A DNA stretch of 64,000 bases from Lotus japonicus (GCF_012489685.1 NC_080043.1:85328292-85392291); one strand, 5' to 3'. Numbered from the stretch's first letter, positions 10,651-23,863 are shown. Notes: generated from the letters alone by a model not told the origin. Translations and numbers: made by a program.

Positions 10651-13246
10651 GATTTTTTGAGGAGTATGTGTAATGTGTAATATCTTGGGACTTCCTTATA
10701 CCACATAAAGAGTAAAGGGATGTGCTTAGTTAAAATTCTATTGTTTCTCTTATTACTTAGACTTGTCATTCCATGAATATCTTGTTTTTATTGTCTTGTC
10801 CTGCCATGCCTTAACTTGAAAAGCCTGATATCTACGTTATTGTTTGGATTAGTGCAAACGGATGTTAGTATACACATAAAATTAAAAGTGAATGAAACTC
10901 TTCTTTTTGGATTAAGGTGAATTTACTTTGCGTTCAAGTAGTATTCAAACATTGACACTGATTCCAGCATTGTTCCCCCTGGTGCCGTGATCCCTCTGAT
11001 ACCTGTGACATGTTCTTTACTTGAATGGAAAATATATCTATGTTAGACAACATATCTTAATCCAAAAGATGGAATGAGCAGCTGGATTGTTGAATTTTTT
11101 GTCTTATATTGACGTAACACCTTGTAGTGTAGTTGGAAGTGGTTGGGCGTACTCTTCAAATAATGTTATTTCAACCAAATGATTCTCGTGATTTGTTTGG
11201 AAGTGGTGTAGAGGATAAGACAATAATCGATTTAAAAGTTGTGCTTTTTTTGTCACACTACATATTTGTGATTTTAGTAAGATCCAATATACTTAGTATG
11301 TAAAAAAGAAAACATAATTTTACATCATTTAAACGTAAGGAAGATTAATTCTCGCTAATTGTCACTTGTTTTGGTTTGGAGGAGGAAACAACTGAAAGTG
11401 GCTGGAAGATTGGTTGTATGTGGAGCAGGGAAGTGTTAGGTGTGGCTTTAGCCAATATACAAAGCGGCTGTTTTACATTTATGATTTTATCTGATATTGC
11501 AGATAAGTTTTCGCAACTTATTACTCTATTCATCTATTAAAGTTTGCTTCCCTCGAATGTGTGTGTGCTATAATTAATTCATACAATTACATACAGGATG
11601 TACATTTTTTAAGTGATTTCGATTAGGAGGAAAATCTATTCACACCCTGAATTCATCTTTACTTTGCCCTGAAAAAAGTTCTTATGGATGTATCCTGAGG
11701 AGAAAAAAGTTGCTAAAATGTTGAGATTTTAGTTCGAACTTATAAACATGCATCTAGACAGTTTAATTGCCATAAACAAATGTAGCTTGAATGTGAACAT
11801 TGAATTGCCAAATTCCCATGTCATTATATAAACGATGAAAGAACAAACGTAAGAAAGGTATTTGTAGTTTGTGTAACAAGACAGGTGTTTAAACTTTTGT
11901 ATATATAATAATGTTTTACCCACATCTTATATTCTATCTAAGAACAAAACACCATCATCAGCTCACAGTTCACTTTCCCGTCGAGTTTGTGGTTCATCTC
12001 TTATTTTACTGGCTTCAAGAAGACATAAATGTGGCAATTGTAAGGAGTGCATTACAAAAGGTAAGATGCATGCTTTTGTATTTTTTTTTTTTTTTGCATA
12101 GGATAAAAGTAGGGTTGTTTAGTGCGAAAACTCACAACTACGATAGCATATAGATTGAATTAGATGAATTTTCGACATAAATAAAATCTAAATCAATTAA
12201 TACTGTTTGAGTTGGTTTAGATCAGATTTAATGTACTTTTAGTCTTTTACCTTTGAAACTGGATCAAACCAATGATATTTGGGCTCGAATCCAATAATGA
12301 TATATACATACCTCATTTGCTGTCAAATTCATGAGTTGATCGGATTTCTATTAAAATAATAATAAATTAGAGATTTAAAGATAAAAAAAACTGTAAATGA
12401 GAACAAGATACCTAATAAGTAAAAAAAGTGAGCATTTTTATCTAAACAAAACAAACATAGATCTTTGGATTGAGACAATTTGGCATAGTTCAGATTTATA
12501 GTTTGGATTAGATATTCTTCTTCAAATTTAATATCTGAGCCGATCGGTTTAAAATTCCAAAAATTAAATTCAACCGAACTCACAAAGTTAACTCGAATTT
12601 TTTTTTTGTCTTCGGATTAAGTTGAATTAAGTGGGTTGATTGGATTAACCCAACTCATGCGCTTCACAACGAGTAAATTAGCCACCGTTGGCACGTGAAT
12701 AATTTTATCTCAAGACAAAAACTATTATACTAATTAATAATTATTGTAGGTATCTAATCTAAAGGGGAAAGATAAACTGAGAAGTGAAAATGACCATTGT
12801 TGATTCAATTGCAATTGCAATTGCAATGATTCATCAAAACCTTAAATAATAAGTTGACATGGCACAATCAGAACCGTTGTCAATGGCAGTGAAAATGAAA
12901 GGCCAAAAAGATGAGAGTAGCAAGATAACACAAACAAACCCAATTTGATGTAAACAAACACAAACCACTTCAATTACCATAAAATTCAACTCTTATCGTC
13001 GGTGTCTGTCACAGTATTCATCTCTCTTCTTTGTCTCACTGTACTGATAAACAAGCTCTTCAATTTCAACGTCGCATGCCCACCAAAGAAAACCCAATTT
13101 TTTCTCCAAAGTTCGAATCTTTTCACCCAATATATCCAAATCCACGAAACCCCATTTCCTGCAGATCTCGGTAACACCTCGTGATCTGGAATCTTGAATT
13201 TTGTATACTTCTGTTTTCCCCGGAACACTGCTTTCCGGGAAGGAAC
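10651..13246. other. Intergenic between the TIC20-like gene and GAUT10
   Basis: The 3' UTR of the TIC20-like gene probably extends to about 10.75-10.9 kb. From 10.9 to 12.7 kb the DNA is AT-rich with short unsupported frames. About 12150-12660 is rich in GATTTGGAT/TTGAATT-type words and resembles an old repeat. 12780-13246 is the likely promoter and 5' UTR of GAUT10. No other gene is supported. Confidence 0.4.
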
Positions 13247-16200
13247 ATGCGGCGGAGAGCGGCGGATTTTCGGAGGCCGGTGCGGAGGAGGGTTCCGGAT
13301 GTGTTCTGGTGGGCATTGTGCTGCTCAGTGGTTCTTCTGTTCATCTATATTCTGAGTAAAGGGAATCAGATTGAGTCCAGACAGGTTTTGTCCAAGGTAA
13401 TTGCTTTTGGAGTTTTTGTTGAAATTTTTAAGATTTGTGCTATTGGCTGCTGGAAATTGTGTGGGAAAATTGAGCAAAATGATTTTTTTTTAGCCTAGGT
13501 CTTAAAGGGTTTAATTTCTGTGAAGTTGATTTGTAGGGGATCTTTGATAGGTTGATGTTGGAAATTGAATTTGTTTTTTATAGTTTGCTTGACTGTGTGC
13601 CTTTAGGAGATTGTATCAGGCAAATGGCTTTTGCACTAGTTTGCTTGATATGCCTTTTTTCTGTTTTTTTTTTCTTCTTCTGGGGCGTGAAAAGGGATTG
13701 ATTGGTTTAGTTATTTGTCAATTTTTTGTGATCATGCTGTTGATCCATTACTAATTTTTTTTTTAGGATAGAGTAAATGGCTTTTGTGTGAGCACCGAGA
13801 TTGAGGAACGTTTAACTATTATCTGTTATTTGTTTCTCTGTCTTTCTTCTTCTTAATGTCTTTGTCGGGTTTGAGATTGATAATTCAGTTTGGATTGTGA
13901 TCCTCTACAGACTACAGTCACTGAATAGAACTACACTATTTTTTATTTATATTATAAAATGATATACAGCAATGTTATGCTTGATCGAATGTTTTAAGTG
14001 CTGATTTTATTAAGACACCGAAACTTGCACAAGTTATTATTATCGGTTGCTACTTGCTAGTGTAACTTTCTAAGACTGACTGACATTGATTTTGCAAGTT
14101 CATAAAATATCTTTGAAAATGCCAAAGCCATTTACATATAGTAATCAAGTAAAATTGACATAGCCATGGGATTGGATTTTGATATATACAATGCTACTAG
14201 TATGTTCTCATGTTATTATAAACTTTTAAATGTGCTGAAGTTATATGGGAAACTTATTGCTTATTGGTAAAGCTTTTTTTTGCTACAGACACAATAGTGA
14301 TATTTTCCTATGTTGCTCTTATTGTAAGTTATGCCATTTACATTTCATTTCCTTATTATTGAGAAAAACCGTTGTTCCCAATAAAGATATTTATTATAAT
14401 CTATAAAGCTTAGATTTCAAAATTTCTTAAGAATTGATGTGTTGAATCCATATCTGGTGTCGATGCGTCTACGATATGCTTAGACACATATACTAGGAGT
14501 ATCCTCCAATTCTTCATTTTTCAAAGTGAAATTATTGACAGATATGTTTGGGATACGATGTCAATACATTTGGGATATGAACTTCAAAAGCTTGCCTTAA
14601 AGCTTCTTGTACTTGTTCTTCATCATGTTGTGAGAGGAATTGGAGTAAATACTCTTTTATTCATTCTTTGGAGAGAAACTAAATGAATTAAAAAAATGAG
14701 GAAACCTTTGTAGTTTTTGTGACATGTTTATATGGAAAAAATATATTTTAGTATGGACAAAGGAAATATATATCTCCATACTTTTTTATTATGATTACAA
14801 TCATGGTAGTCAAAATCGGGAGTTTAATCACATAATCGTACGATTATGCGAACAGTGACCCCCCTCAGTGATTAATATTGCTTCCATAATCCCATTCTCC
14901 CATGTTGAATCCATATCTGGTGTCGATATGTACTATATGCTTAGATACATATGCTAGGAGTATCCTCCAGTTCTTCATTTTTTTTAAAAATAAACTATTG
15001 ACCGAGACGTTTGGGATATGGTTTCAATGCATCTGGGTATGAACTTGAAAAGCTTGCCTTAAAGCTTTTTGTACTTGTTCTTCATCATGTTGTGAAGGGA
15101 ATTGGAGTAAATACTCTTTTATTCATTCTTTGAAGAGAAACTAAATGGATTAAAAAATGAGGAAACATTTGTAGTTTTTGTGACAGGTTTATGGGAATAA
15201 AAAATATTTTAGTATGGACGAAGGAAATGTATGTCTCCATACTTTTTGATTATGATTACAATCACGGTAGTCAAAATCGGGGTTTTATCGCATAATGTAA
15301 TATTATGCGATCAATGACCCCCTCAGCAAGTGATATCACTTCCATAATCCCATTCTCCCGTAGTCGCAGCTTAATCATAGCTTTACTCTCTTAACTGAGC
15401 ATAATTGCGATTATGGGAGATTATGCGATTAAGGGAGGATCTGAAAATTTTCAGGTTCGGCCCATTTTTTGTGCTCAAATCAGTTGGAGAAAACCCTAAC
15501 TTCGCGACTCACTTCAAACGTTCTCATTTCGTGACCTCAATTCCCACACCCAGCAGTGGCGGGCTATGGCGAGCGCCTCCACCAGCGGCGACTGCGACGA
15601 CGTCGACAGCAACCACTTCGCTGTGTTTGTTCTCTGTTCTGTTTTCAACCTCCTCTGTCGCTGTTTCAGCCTTGCAGCCTTGCAGCCTCCTCTGTTCTAT
15701 CTTTTATTCTCTGTTGAGGTTGGAGTTTAGATTTAAGCTCTTTGTGGTCGTGGCTTATGTATGACATTCCTGTAAATTACGAGTTCTGTTTTATCAATTA
15801 CGAGTTCTGTAAATTAAGTGTTTCGAGTCATTCAAAGTGTTTTTTGATATTTGTGCTATTTTGCATGTACACACACATAAATAGTAAATTTTATATATCT
15901 TACAATTATGCATTACAATTGACGCCCACCTTCCAGATTAAGGTCCCAGTCCCGACCTTGACTACTATGATCTTAATTATCTTTTTGTAAATTATCATCA
16001 CCATCACATGGTTGTACACTTCTTAATTTAGAGAATAACTTCTTATGTCCTGTTGTGCAGAGAAATTACAAGCATGATAGGATCATGGAAGGCCTTAATA
16101 TTACTGACGAGATGTTAAGTTCGAACTCAGTTACCAGACAACTTAGTGATCAGATATCCCTAGCAAAAGCTTTTGTTGTCATTGCGAAAGAAAGTAACAA

Positions 16201-17512
16201 TCTCCAATTTGCTTGGGAACTAAGTGCCCAAATCCGCAATTCACAGATTCTCCTTTCAAATGCCGCCACTAGGCGTGCTCCTTTAACAACCAGGGAATCA
16301 GAAAGCGCTATCCATGATATGGCATTATTGTTATACCAGGCCCAGCAGCTCCATTATGACAGTGCAACCATGATCATGAGATTCAAAGCAAAAATTCAAA
16401 CTCTTGAAGAACAGATGAATTCTGTAAATGAAAAGAGTTCAAAATATGGACAAATAGCTGCTGAAGAAGTCCCAAAAAGCCTATACTGTCTTGGTGTCCG
16501 GTTGACAACAGAGCGGTTCAAAAACCTTAATTTGCAAAAGAAATTGAAGGACAGAAGGCACGCTGAGATGAAGCTTAAGGATAACAATCTTTACCACTTT
16601 TGTGTGTTCTCCGATAACATTCTTGCAACATCAGTTGTGGTCAATTCAACTGCAATCAATTCTAAAAATCCAAATATGATTGTTTTCCACCTTGTCACTG
16701 ATGAAATAAATTATGCTGCGATGAAGGCATGGTTTACCATTAATGATTTTGGTGGGGTGACTGTGGAAGTTCAGAAGTTTGAAGACTTCAGTTGGTTAAA
16801 TGCTTCATATGTTCCTGTGCTTAAGCAACTTCAAGACTCAGAAATTCAGAGCTACTATTTTTCTGGCAACAGTGATGATGGCAAGACACCTATCAAATTC
16901 CGTAACCCGAAATACCTTTCCATGCTTAACCACCTGAGGTTCTATATCCCTGAAGTTTTTCCTGCACTGAAGAAGGTGGTGTTCCTGGATGATGATGTCG
17001 TGGTTCAAAAGGATCTTTCTGGTCTTTTTTCCATTGATTTGAACGGGAATGTCAACGGAGCTGTTGAGACATGCATGGAGACATTTCATAGATACCATAA
17101 GTACTTGAACTATTCTCATCCACTTATACGTGCACATTTTGATCCTGATGCTTGTGGATGGGCATTTGGGATGAATGTATTTGATTTGGTTCAATGGAGG
17201 AAAAAGAATGTAACTGGCATCTACCACTACTGGCAGGAAAAGAATGTAGACCGGACTTTGTGGAAACTCGGTACCTTGCCACCTGGACTGTTGACATTTT
17301 ATGGACTAACTGAGCCTTTGGACCCATCATGGCATGTATTAGGTTTTGGCTACACAAATGTTGATCCTCAGTTGATAGAGAGAGGTGCTGTACTGCACTT
17401 CAATGGGAACTCCAAACCATGGTTGAAGATTGGGATTGAAAAATACAAGCCCTTGTGGGAAAAATTTGTTGACTACTCCCATCCTTTATTGCAACAATGC
17501 AACTTCCATTGA
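13247..17512 (+). CDS. GAUT10: Galacturonosyltransferase, GAUT10-like
   Basis: Two exons: 13247-13396 (50 codons, phase 0) and 16061-17512, giving 533 residues, close to the length I recall for Arabidopsis GAUT10 (536). The N-terminus (MRRRAADFRRPVRRR) is a short basic cytosolic tail, followed by one signal-anchor helix (residues about 18-37, type II Golgi topology), a stem, and a GT8 catalytic domain. The metal/UDP-binding motif FLDDDVVVQ has its three Asp at 360-362. HFNGNSKPWLKIG lies near the C-terminus. GAUT enzymes transfer galacturonic acid from UDP-GalA in pectin synthesis in the Golgi. The Met at 13247 starts the family-typical sequence; an upstream in-frame Met at 13181 would add residues unlike the family. 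The single intron is 2.66 kb and is swollen by a tandem duplication. Confidence 0.93.
14440..15360 (+). repeat. Tandem duplication inside GAUT10 intron 1
   Basis: Two head-to-tail copies of a segment of about 460 bp: 14440-14902 and 14903-15360. Both begin TGTTGAATCCATATCTGG and end CCATAATCCCATTCTCCC. They differ by scattered substitutions and small indels, so the duplication is not recent. Both contain a TCAAAATCGGG block and short hairpin words built on GATTATGCGA. The junction is exact, which suggests duplication of an inserted repeat rather than two independent insertions. Confidence 0.85.
15361..16060. other. Rest of GAUT10 intron 1, probable inserted fragment
   Basis: GATTATGGGAGATTATGCGA and nearby words continue the repeat family of the duplication. 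About 15450-15730 is GC-richer, like a captured 5' UTR or first exon. A 119-codon frame there has no recognisable domain. The last 280 bases are ordinary AT-rich intron ending TTGTGCAG. Confidence 0.35.
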
Positions 17513-19862
17513 TTTTGTATTGATATTTATTTGGAACATCAAACCTTGGTGGGAGCTTCGGATTCAGAAGCAGTAGTTCCATTTGGTGGGGGCAAGGGGA
17601 ATGCATGATTGACTATTCTGATCTTCTATTGCAAAGGTGGAACTTCTATTGGCTTGTGGAACTGGGAGGCTTGGTGATCCTTAAAAGGATAAGCAGATTG
17701 AGGTCTTAATTTTGCAGTCAGAAATGCTTTGTACAATGTTAAAGGTCAAGCATGTATGGTAGCTTTAAATTGATGTCTTCATTGATTCAGGATCTTCTGT
17801 TGTAGCATATAGATGTTTATTTGTCAAGTAATAGAGGGTATCAGTTTGTAGCTTTTTCTTGTAAGTGTTAAAATTTAAGTCAAGGTTGAGATCAACTGTA
17901 AACTTTTTATTCTTGTTGCCTTTCTTGCAAAAGAAACTACTTTATCATTTTAGTCTTGAGCTCGCTTGGATGCAAACCAAAAAAATACTTATTGGAGCTT
18001 ATTTCGTGCTTTTTCTAGTAGACAAACTCTACATAGACTCTTATTATAGCACGAAACTATCTCGGTATCTATTTTAAATCAGAGATTTCAGATGCATTTG
18101 TTTTGTGTGTGGAGAACATGTGTTTCTCTCAAGTGCTAGGGATCATGAATTCATGATAGATATGCAAAGAAAGAACTAGAACTGAAGGAAGAGCAAAGAT
18201 TGCTTCTTCTCTTCCATATTTTATTTGGTCAAATATGCTTGCTTATATTAGCTTGAGCCAAAGGCTAGTTGCTCAGAATCAGTTAAAGCGTACATTGGAC
18301 CGACACAGTAAGCATATGCTAAATATTGCGTTCATCTAGCTCTTCATATAGCTCTTCAAAGACGCCTGTTCTATTTGTCTCTTTCAAGCATATGAGAAAG
18401 TAAAAAACTGTGCACGTTACTTAAAAAATGATAATATCAAAACACAAATGTTATATTTTAATTGATTTCTTTTTTATTTGAATCATAAGAAATGAGAGAA
18501 AAACAGTTTCAATGTTTTTATTTCTTTGGTAATTTCAGGTATCCACCGCCGACAACAATAACTAATTCTTTGATGCAAGTGCTCGCACTAAGCAGTAAAT
18601 GACTGACCATAATATACGTTTTATTTCTTGGATTGAGATCAAACTCTCAACCTTATGATTAATGAATGAAGTGAGCTAATCACTACACACCTTGTGGTAA
18701 AACGAGTTCAATGTTATTTAAAATTGCTTATTGTATATAATGGAGAATTGTTTATTGTATACAATTCTAATGGAGAATTAAATTTTACAGGTCTAATTAA
18801 CGAAATGTTAAATCAATACGTGTGTTTACTTTAGATATAGTTTAGACTCATATTAGCACATATTTCAATAGAAAACACATTTTTTCCCATATTCTCTTTT
18901 CTCTCTTCTCTTTTTCTCTTCTATAACAAATAAAACATTAATGTATAATCTATCTAGAGTACCAACAAAGTCCATCATAGTTGATAGATAAGTGCGTCTT
19001 TAAAATAAGGGTTCAAATTTTTGCTGAATGTATCAATAAAAGTTTGTTGAAAAGGGAAAAAATGCACTTTGTTGATCTCTATCTCCTCAATAGAGAGACG
19101 TGAATACCTTGTTAGAAAAAAAGAGTAAAGACTATTCATCCATAAAAGTTAAACTAAGACAACCCCTCACAAAATAGATACATAAGTCATCAACAACTGT
19201 ATAAATATCCATCAAATACCTTATTTTTATCTATTTATCTCACTCACTTCTAATCACATCACATCATATATTACATATTTACATCTATTACTTTTCTCTA
19301 TAATTATTTTTTTCTTTCTCTTGGTGTTTATTTAATCAACTAGGTGATTTATCATTTACCAAACATTTTCTCTCACAAATAGTAATGTTATGTTCATACC
19401 TCACTTTAGTAAAAAAGAGATGGAGAGAAAAAGAGATGAGAAAAAAATATGAGATGTAATATGAGATATAATACGAGGTAAAGAGAACATACAAACAAAA
19501 TTAAATTGAAATGAAACAAATAGATATAACACCTCATTTTTGTTTGTGTGAATGAATAAAAGTTACAAAAAATAGAGAAAAAAAAGACCATTTAAAAATT
19601 TAAAAAATGTTGCAGGCCAAGAAGTAGTAGCTATTGAGTGACATTTTCACCCCTTGAAAACAGAGCTTCTCCCATTGCCAAACGTAAGAGACTCCTCATC
19701 CACCATCACTCTCCAAGTCTCAATCAACACTTCTTCACACGGAACAATAAGGGTACTCACGTCATTTCACCTCTTGCCGGCACTTATTTTGCCGCGCCAT
19801 GCCATTTTCAACTCTCAACCGTTACATACAACACACAGCAACACACACCACCACCACCTCCG
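17513..19862. other. Intergenic between GAUT10 and the QWRF3-like gene
   Basis: The GAUT10 3' UTR probably covers 17513 to about 17860. The rest is AT-rich, with one MITE-like repeat (17955-18066) and several short tracts resembling tRNA-derived repeats near 18600-18720 and 18960-19030. From about 19600 the DNA becomes the 5' leader of the next gene. Confidence 0.4.
17955..18066 (+). repeat. MITE-like dispersed repeat, copy 1
   Basis: CTTGGATGCAAACCAAA, then ACTTATT, AGCTTATTT, GTGC and TTTTCTAGTAGA follow one another here. The same blocks recur in the same order at 21471-21590, inside an intron of the QWRF3-like gene. This is a short non-coding dispersed repeat, perhaps hAT-derived. Confidence 0.55.
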
Positions 19863-22106
19863 ATGAAGACTCAGAAACCCCGTCAACACCGCAACCGCGA
19901 AGCCGGTTCACGCTTCACATCCTCGCCGGACCACTCACTCACCACCACCATAGAATCCATCGAATGCAATTCCCCTGCTCGACGCTCAACCGACACCCGT
20001 CGACACCACAAAATCACAGAGGACACAACCCTCACGCGCCGCCAACTCTGGCCTTCTACGGCGAAGAAAAACTCCGGCACCACCACCCTCGCCGATCACA
20101 TCACCGAAGACAGAATCATCGAGCAACAACTCGATAACAAAAAAGAGAAATCCATCAGATTCTACTCCCATAGGGTTTCTAGCTCTGCAGGGTTTAACGA
20201 TGTAACAACAGCGAGTAGCACCTTCAAGGAAAACGATCAACAACAACACGGTTCAGCTAGATTCTCAGGAAGATTTTTTGCTTCTTCAATTGGAGAATCA
20301 TCACCTTCTTCTTCATTGAAGAAACAGGCTAATTCTGGTTCTGGTTCAATTCGTTCCACCATTGTTCCGGGAAGATTATCTCTCGATGAGAGAGCTAAAC
20401 CTATCTCTTCTTCGAGGAGAATGTTGAATTCTCTTGATTTGGAATCTCAATCTGGTGATTCTGGGAAAACTTTGAGTCCAAGAAAATCAACAGGGGTGGA
20501 GGTTAAATCCAGGTTCAGGTCTAGAAGGGGAGCTTCGGATTCGAACATTGGGAATTTGGATGGTGATTCTTCTTCTGCGCTGAAGAAATCGGTTTTGAAA
20601 TCGGCGATCAAGAGGGCTAATTCACTTGCAGGTTATAAGAGTTCTAAGTCTCAATGGGCTTTATCACCAGGAAGATCAGATTCACCTGCTATGTCAGTAG
20701 AAAACATGGAGAAACCAGTGTTGTTTTCAACTCCAACTAGTCCTGCTCCTTTTACCAAGGTGAAAGGAGTGGAGAAAATCCTCAATTTGGGTTTTGATTT
20801 CTTTAAAACTAAGAAATCATCTGTGGTTAATTCATCGCCTCTCGCTTTTGGAAACTCGGAGAATGTGCACCGGCTTCGTCTGCTTGATAATCGGTTGATT
20901 CAGTGGAGGTATGCAAATGCTAGAGCTCAAGTAGTGAATGCAAACATTTCTCATCATGCTGAGGTATAGGCATTGCTCATGATTTTCTCTAATTTGCAAT
21001 CTTATATGAATAATGAGAAATTATGTGTTGTTATGTTAAAGTTTTCTGGATTTGTGATTATGTTCAGAGCAATTTGGTATGTGCTTGGGATACTCTCACA
21101 AAGTTGCGACAATCTGTTCTGAAAAAGAAGATACAATTTTACAGAGAAAAACTTGACATGAAGGTTGCTTTTATATTGTATTATCAAGTAAGTCATAAAC
21201 CTAACTTAATTAAGATTTGTCAAGTTCATTATTTTAATGATTTCATTCATATTCAATGATATTGTTGATTTGGCAGATGAAATTACTAGAAGCTTGGGGA
21301 GGTATGGAAAGACAGCATGTATCAGCACTTAATGTGACCAAAGAGTGTTTGCATTCTGTTGTTTGCAGAGTTCCTCTTTTGGAGGGTGCTAAGGTAGGCA
21401 ACTAAGTCCAATAAAAATTGATGTCTTGTTATAGGAAAAGTAAATATGCTAAGGTAGGTAACAAAGAACCCCTTGGATGCAAACTAAATAACACTTATTT
21501 TGAAGCTTATTTAGTGCATTTTCTAGTAGATAAGCTCCGATAAGTGCGTATTGAAATGAGTTTCAGGTCGAATAAAAACATTTAATGTCTTTGTTATAAG
21601 AAGAGTACATTGACACAGTTCTTATGCTTACAGGTGAACTTGCAATCAACATCCCTTGCCTTGCGGCAAGCATCTGATCTCACATCTTCCATCAAGTCAA
21701 TACTAACAAGTTTTTCACCTCCAGTATGTTTGTAAATACTGTGCTAGTCCTATTATTGTTATATAATGAGGACCTAAATTGAAACAATTTTTTTTGCTTT
21801 ATCAGCAGATTGATAAGACTGCTGCAATGGTATCAGAATTAGCAAAAGTTGTAGCACTAGAGAAACAACTCATAGAAGAATTCTATGATCTTTTCCAGGC
21901 CACATCTGTCTTCGAGGTAACCAAACATGTTCTAATTGCTTATATGTTGCTTGGACATAAAATCTTCATGGTTTAGCTGTGGTTAATTTTATCAAAATAT
22001 ATGTTGGCAGATTCAAGAAAGCAGTGTGAAATGCAATCTCGTTCAGCTTGAAAGTTGGCAGCAGAAATATAAACAGCGACAATTACTATCAGAGATCACT
22101 ACATAG
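19863..22106 (+). CDS. QWRF3: QWRF motif-containing protein (QWRF3-like), microtubule-associated
   Basis: Six exons: 19863-20963, 21068-21187, 21277-21393, 21634-21723, 21806-21916 and 22011-22106, all phase 0, giving 544 residues. The N-terminal two thirds are basic, Ser-rich and low complexity (PGRLSLDERAKP, SPRKSTGVE), as in the family. The name-giving motif is IQWRYANARA, with Gln near residue 347 and Tyr where the name has Phe. A helical C-terminal domain follows (AWDTLTKLRQ, then VPLLEGAK). Family members (EDE1/AUG8, SCO3) bind microtubules. The ortholog call rests partly on its position beside GAUT10. The Met at 19863 is preferred to an in-frame Met at 19638, whose extra residues look like translated 5' UTR. 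Exon 5 has a CAGCAG acceptor. Confidence 0.87.
21471..21590 (+). repeat. MITE-like dispersed repeat, copy 2, in QWRF3 intron 3
   Basis: Shares CTTGGATGCAAAC, ACTTATT, AGCTTATTT and TTTCTAGTAGA with 17955-18066, in the same order and orientation. It lies wholly within the intron between exons 3 and 4 and leaves the splice sites intact. Confidence 0.55.
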
Positions 22107-22439
22107 ATCTCTATGTTGATAAATTAGATGAGCAAAGGTAGCAGTTAACTACACATAAACCAGTAGTGAAATTTCAGTTTTCAAAGAAGTATAAGTATTG
22201 TTTGACAAATGTTGCTGGTATTGCAACTGCATATATATGGTCACCAAAACTACAATAGTTATTCTTTAATTTATGTTAGAATTTAAAATGAATCAAAATC
22301 ATGTGTTAGACACTTATTATCTTCCTTCTTGTTCACATAAGAAGAATGCTCTTGGGACAATAATTAGGCTGATTATTGTGACTTGATCAGATAAATGGGC
22401 TCTACTCATGAAAAACAACAATTTCAACCCTTGTAGAAT
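22107..22439. other. 3' flank of the QWRF3-like gene
   Basis: Probable 3' UTR followed by AT-rich DNA. No gene is seen. Confidence 0.4.
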
Positions 22440-22875
22440 TGATGGACGATAAAGCATTTGATAATAAACTAAATGGTGTCCCCTGCCACATGTGAGGATT
22501 TAGCTGCGATTGTTAATGGCGATTCTGTTTCTGGTGAGGTCATGCCCATGGTTTCTCCTATTCCCTCGGCTCCGAGCAAGTTTGTGGGGTTGGAGTTTGG
22601 TGGAGGTGACGAGGAGACTATTTGCGGTCTTGAAATGGAATTGAAGGAGCTATAACTACCTTGAGCATTGGAATTTTCTTTCTTTTATTTTTTGGTTTGA
22701 TTATGGTACAAGTGTTTGATTTTTGGCTCTTTTGGTGTTGTCTTTCCTTTGAAGGGTTGGAGGATTCCCCCCCCCCCCTTCATTGACCTGTTTTTTACTA
22801 GGTCTGTAATCATTTTCTGGTTTTGAGATGAAGTCCTCCGACTTCTTATCAATATTTTTGGTTTAAAAAAAAAAC
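22440..22875 (+). mobile_element. Probable 5'-truncated LINE or retrocopy 3' end
   Basis: A short GC-richer frame (60 codons from 22473, ending GLEMELKEL) is followed by a T-rich 3' UTR, a run of C near 22770, and a terminal A-tract at 22864-22873. The plan of a short coding tail, a UTR and poly(A) fits the 3' end of a plant LINE or another retroposed transcript. I do not recognise the protein fragment. Target duplications are not clear. Confidence 0.45.
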
Positions 22876-22884
22876 TAATTGAAT

Positions 22885-23215
22885 AAGTAGAGTTAGCTTA
22901 TAAATATTTCTCGTCCTCAAATGATAGTTAAGTGGTAAGAGCTTGCGGATATATGAGTTTGAGATGAATATTTTTGATATTTTTCTGCCCAAAATTTCAT
23001 GGTCGTGTTGCTAATATTGAACTTGGGGTGACAAAAACAAGCAGTTTGCCCGCTGAACTACACAATTTAATAACAATAATATGGACTGACTTATGTTAAA
23101 TTGGAAAAATAAATTCAACATTTGACAAACAAAGGAGTGGCGGATTTGAACGTTGAACTTATGGTGGCAACACAAGTCATTTGTCAGTTGAGCCAAGCGA
23201 TTTAATATTTATCCA
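22885..23215 (-). repeat. Possible tRNA-derived SINE
   Basis: On the minus strand, 23205 to about 23135 has a tRNA-like pol III promoter layout: TTGGCTCAACTGAC resembles an A box, and GTTCAAATCC about 40 bases later fits a B box. Downstream the sequence is AT-rich. The + strand words CTCAAATGATAGTTAAGTGG (22917) recur in similar form near 27090. No cloverleaf forms, so it is not a tRNA gene. Confidence 0.35.
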
Positions 23216-23863
23216 TTATGAATAATTAGTTTAGTAAAACTTACATGAGAAAAAAATTCCCAAGCTCAGGTGGGACAGTCCTCACGGAGATCTCTATTTT
23301 CAGGTGGAAATTATCATCCTATATGAGAGGGATTGGGTTTGGGGTAGAGGTGGGGTATGTATAACCCACTAGGCCATGATTAGAACTCAGCAGGCTTGGC
23401 TTTTTTATCCATGTTGTTATTAGCCCACTAGCACCAAAATTGCACCAAACAAATATTTTCTTAGGTTTCTAGTGCGTGAGAATTGAGATTTCTCTGTTTC
23501 ACCCCAGACTCAGATCAACCGAATTACCGGAACAGGTATCTTAATCTTAATTTATTACAATTGTCGTTGCTTGTCCATTTTTAAGATATTTTTGGTTTAA
23601 ATTTTCTCCTTTCATACCATATGATGAACGAGCAATTTTCTGAGAGGGTGGAAAACATAGTTGATTATTTTTTTGCTTGTGAGTTCTGATGGTGTTTCCT
23701 CAAATGTTTAAAAAAGTAAACAAAAATAACCTTTGGTGATAAGGTTTTGTTTGTGGTGGGGGTTGTGGTCTAAAATGGATTATTATGGGCACTGGTTTTG
23801 TGGTGAATGAGTGAGTCATTGTTGTTATTGTGCAGTGTGTGATTGCAAAGAAGAAGGAAAAAA
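23216..23863. other. Promoter and 5' leader of formiminotransferase-like gene 1
   Basis: A probable non-coding first exon ends near 23535 (CGGAACAG before GTATCT), with a matching acceptor at about 23835 (TTGTGCAG), so the gene likely has a 5' UTR intron of about 300 bp. Confidence 0.4.

Noticed and set aside
19638..19862. Upstream in-frame start of the QWRF3-like gene
   Set aside because: The extra 75 residues resemble translated 5' UTR (His/Pro/Thr-rich, CACCAC repeats) and are not family-like.
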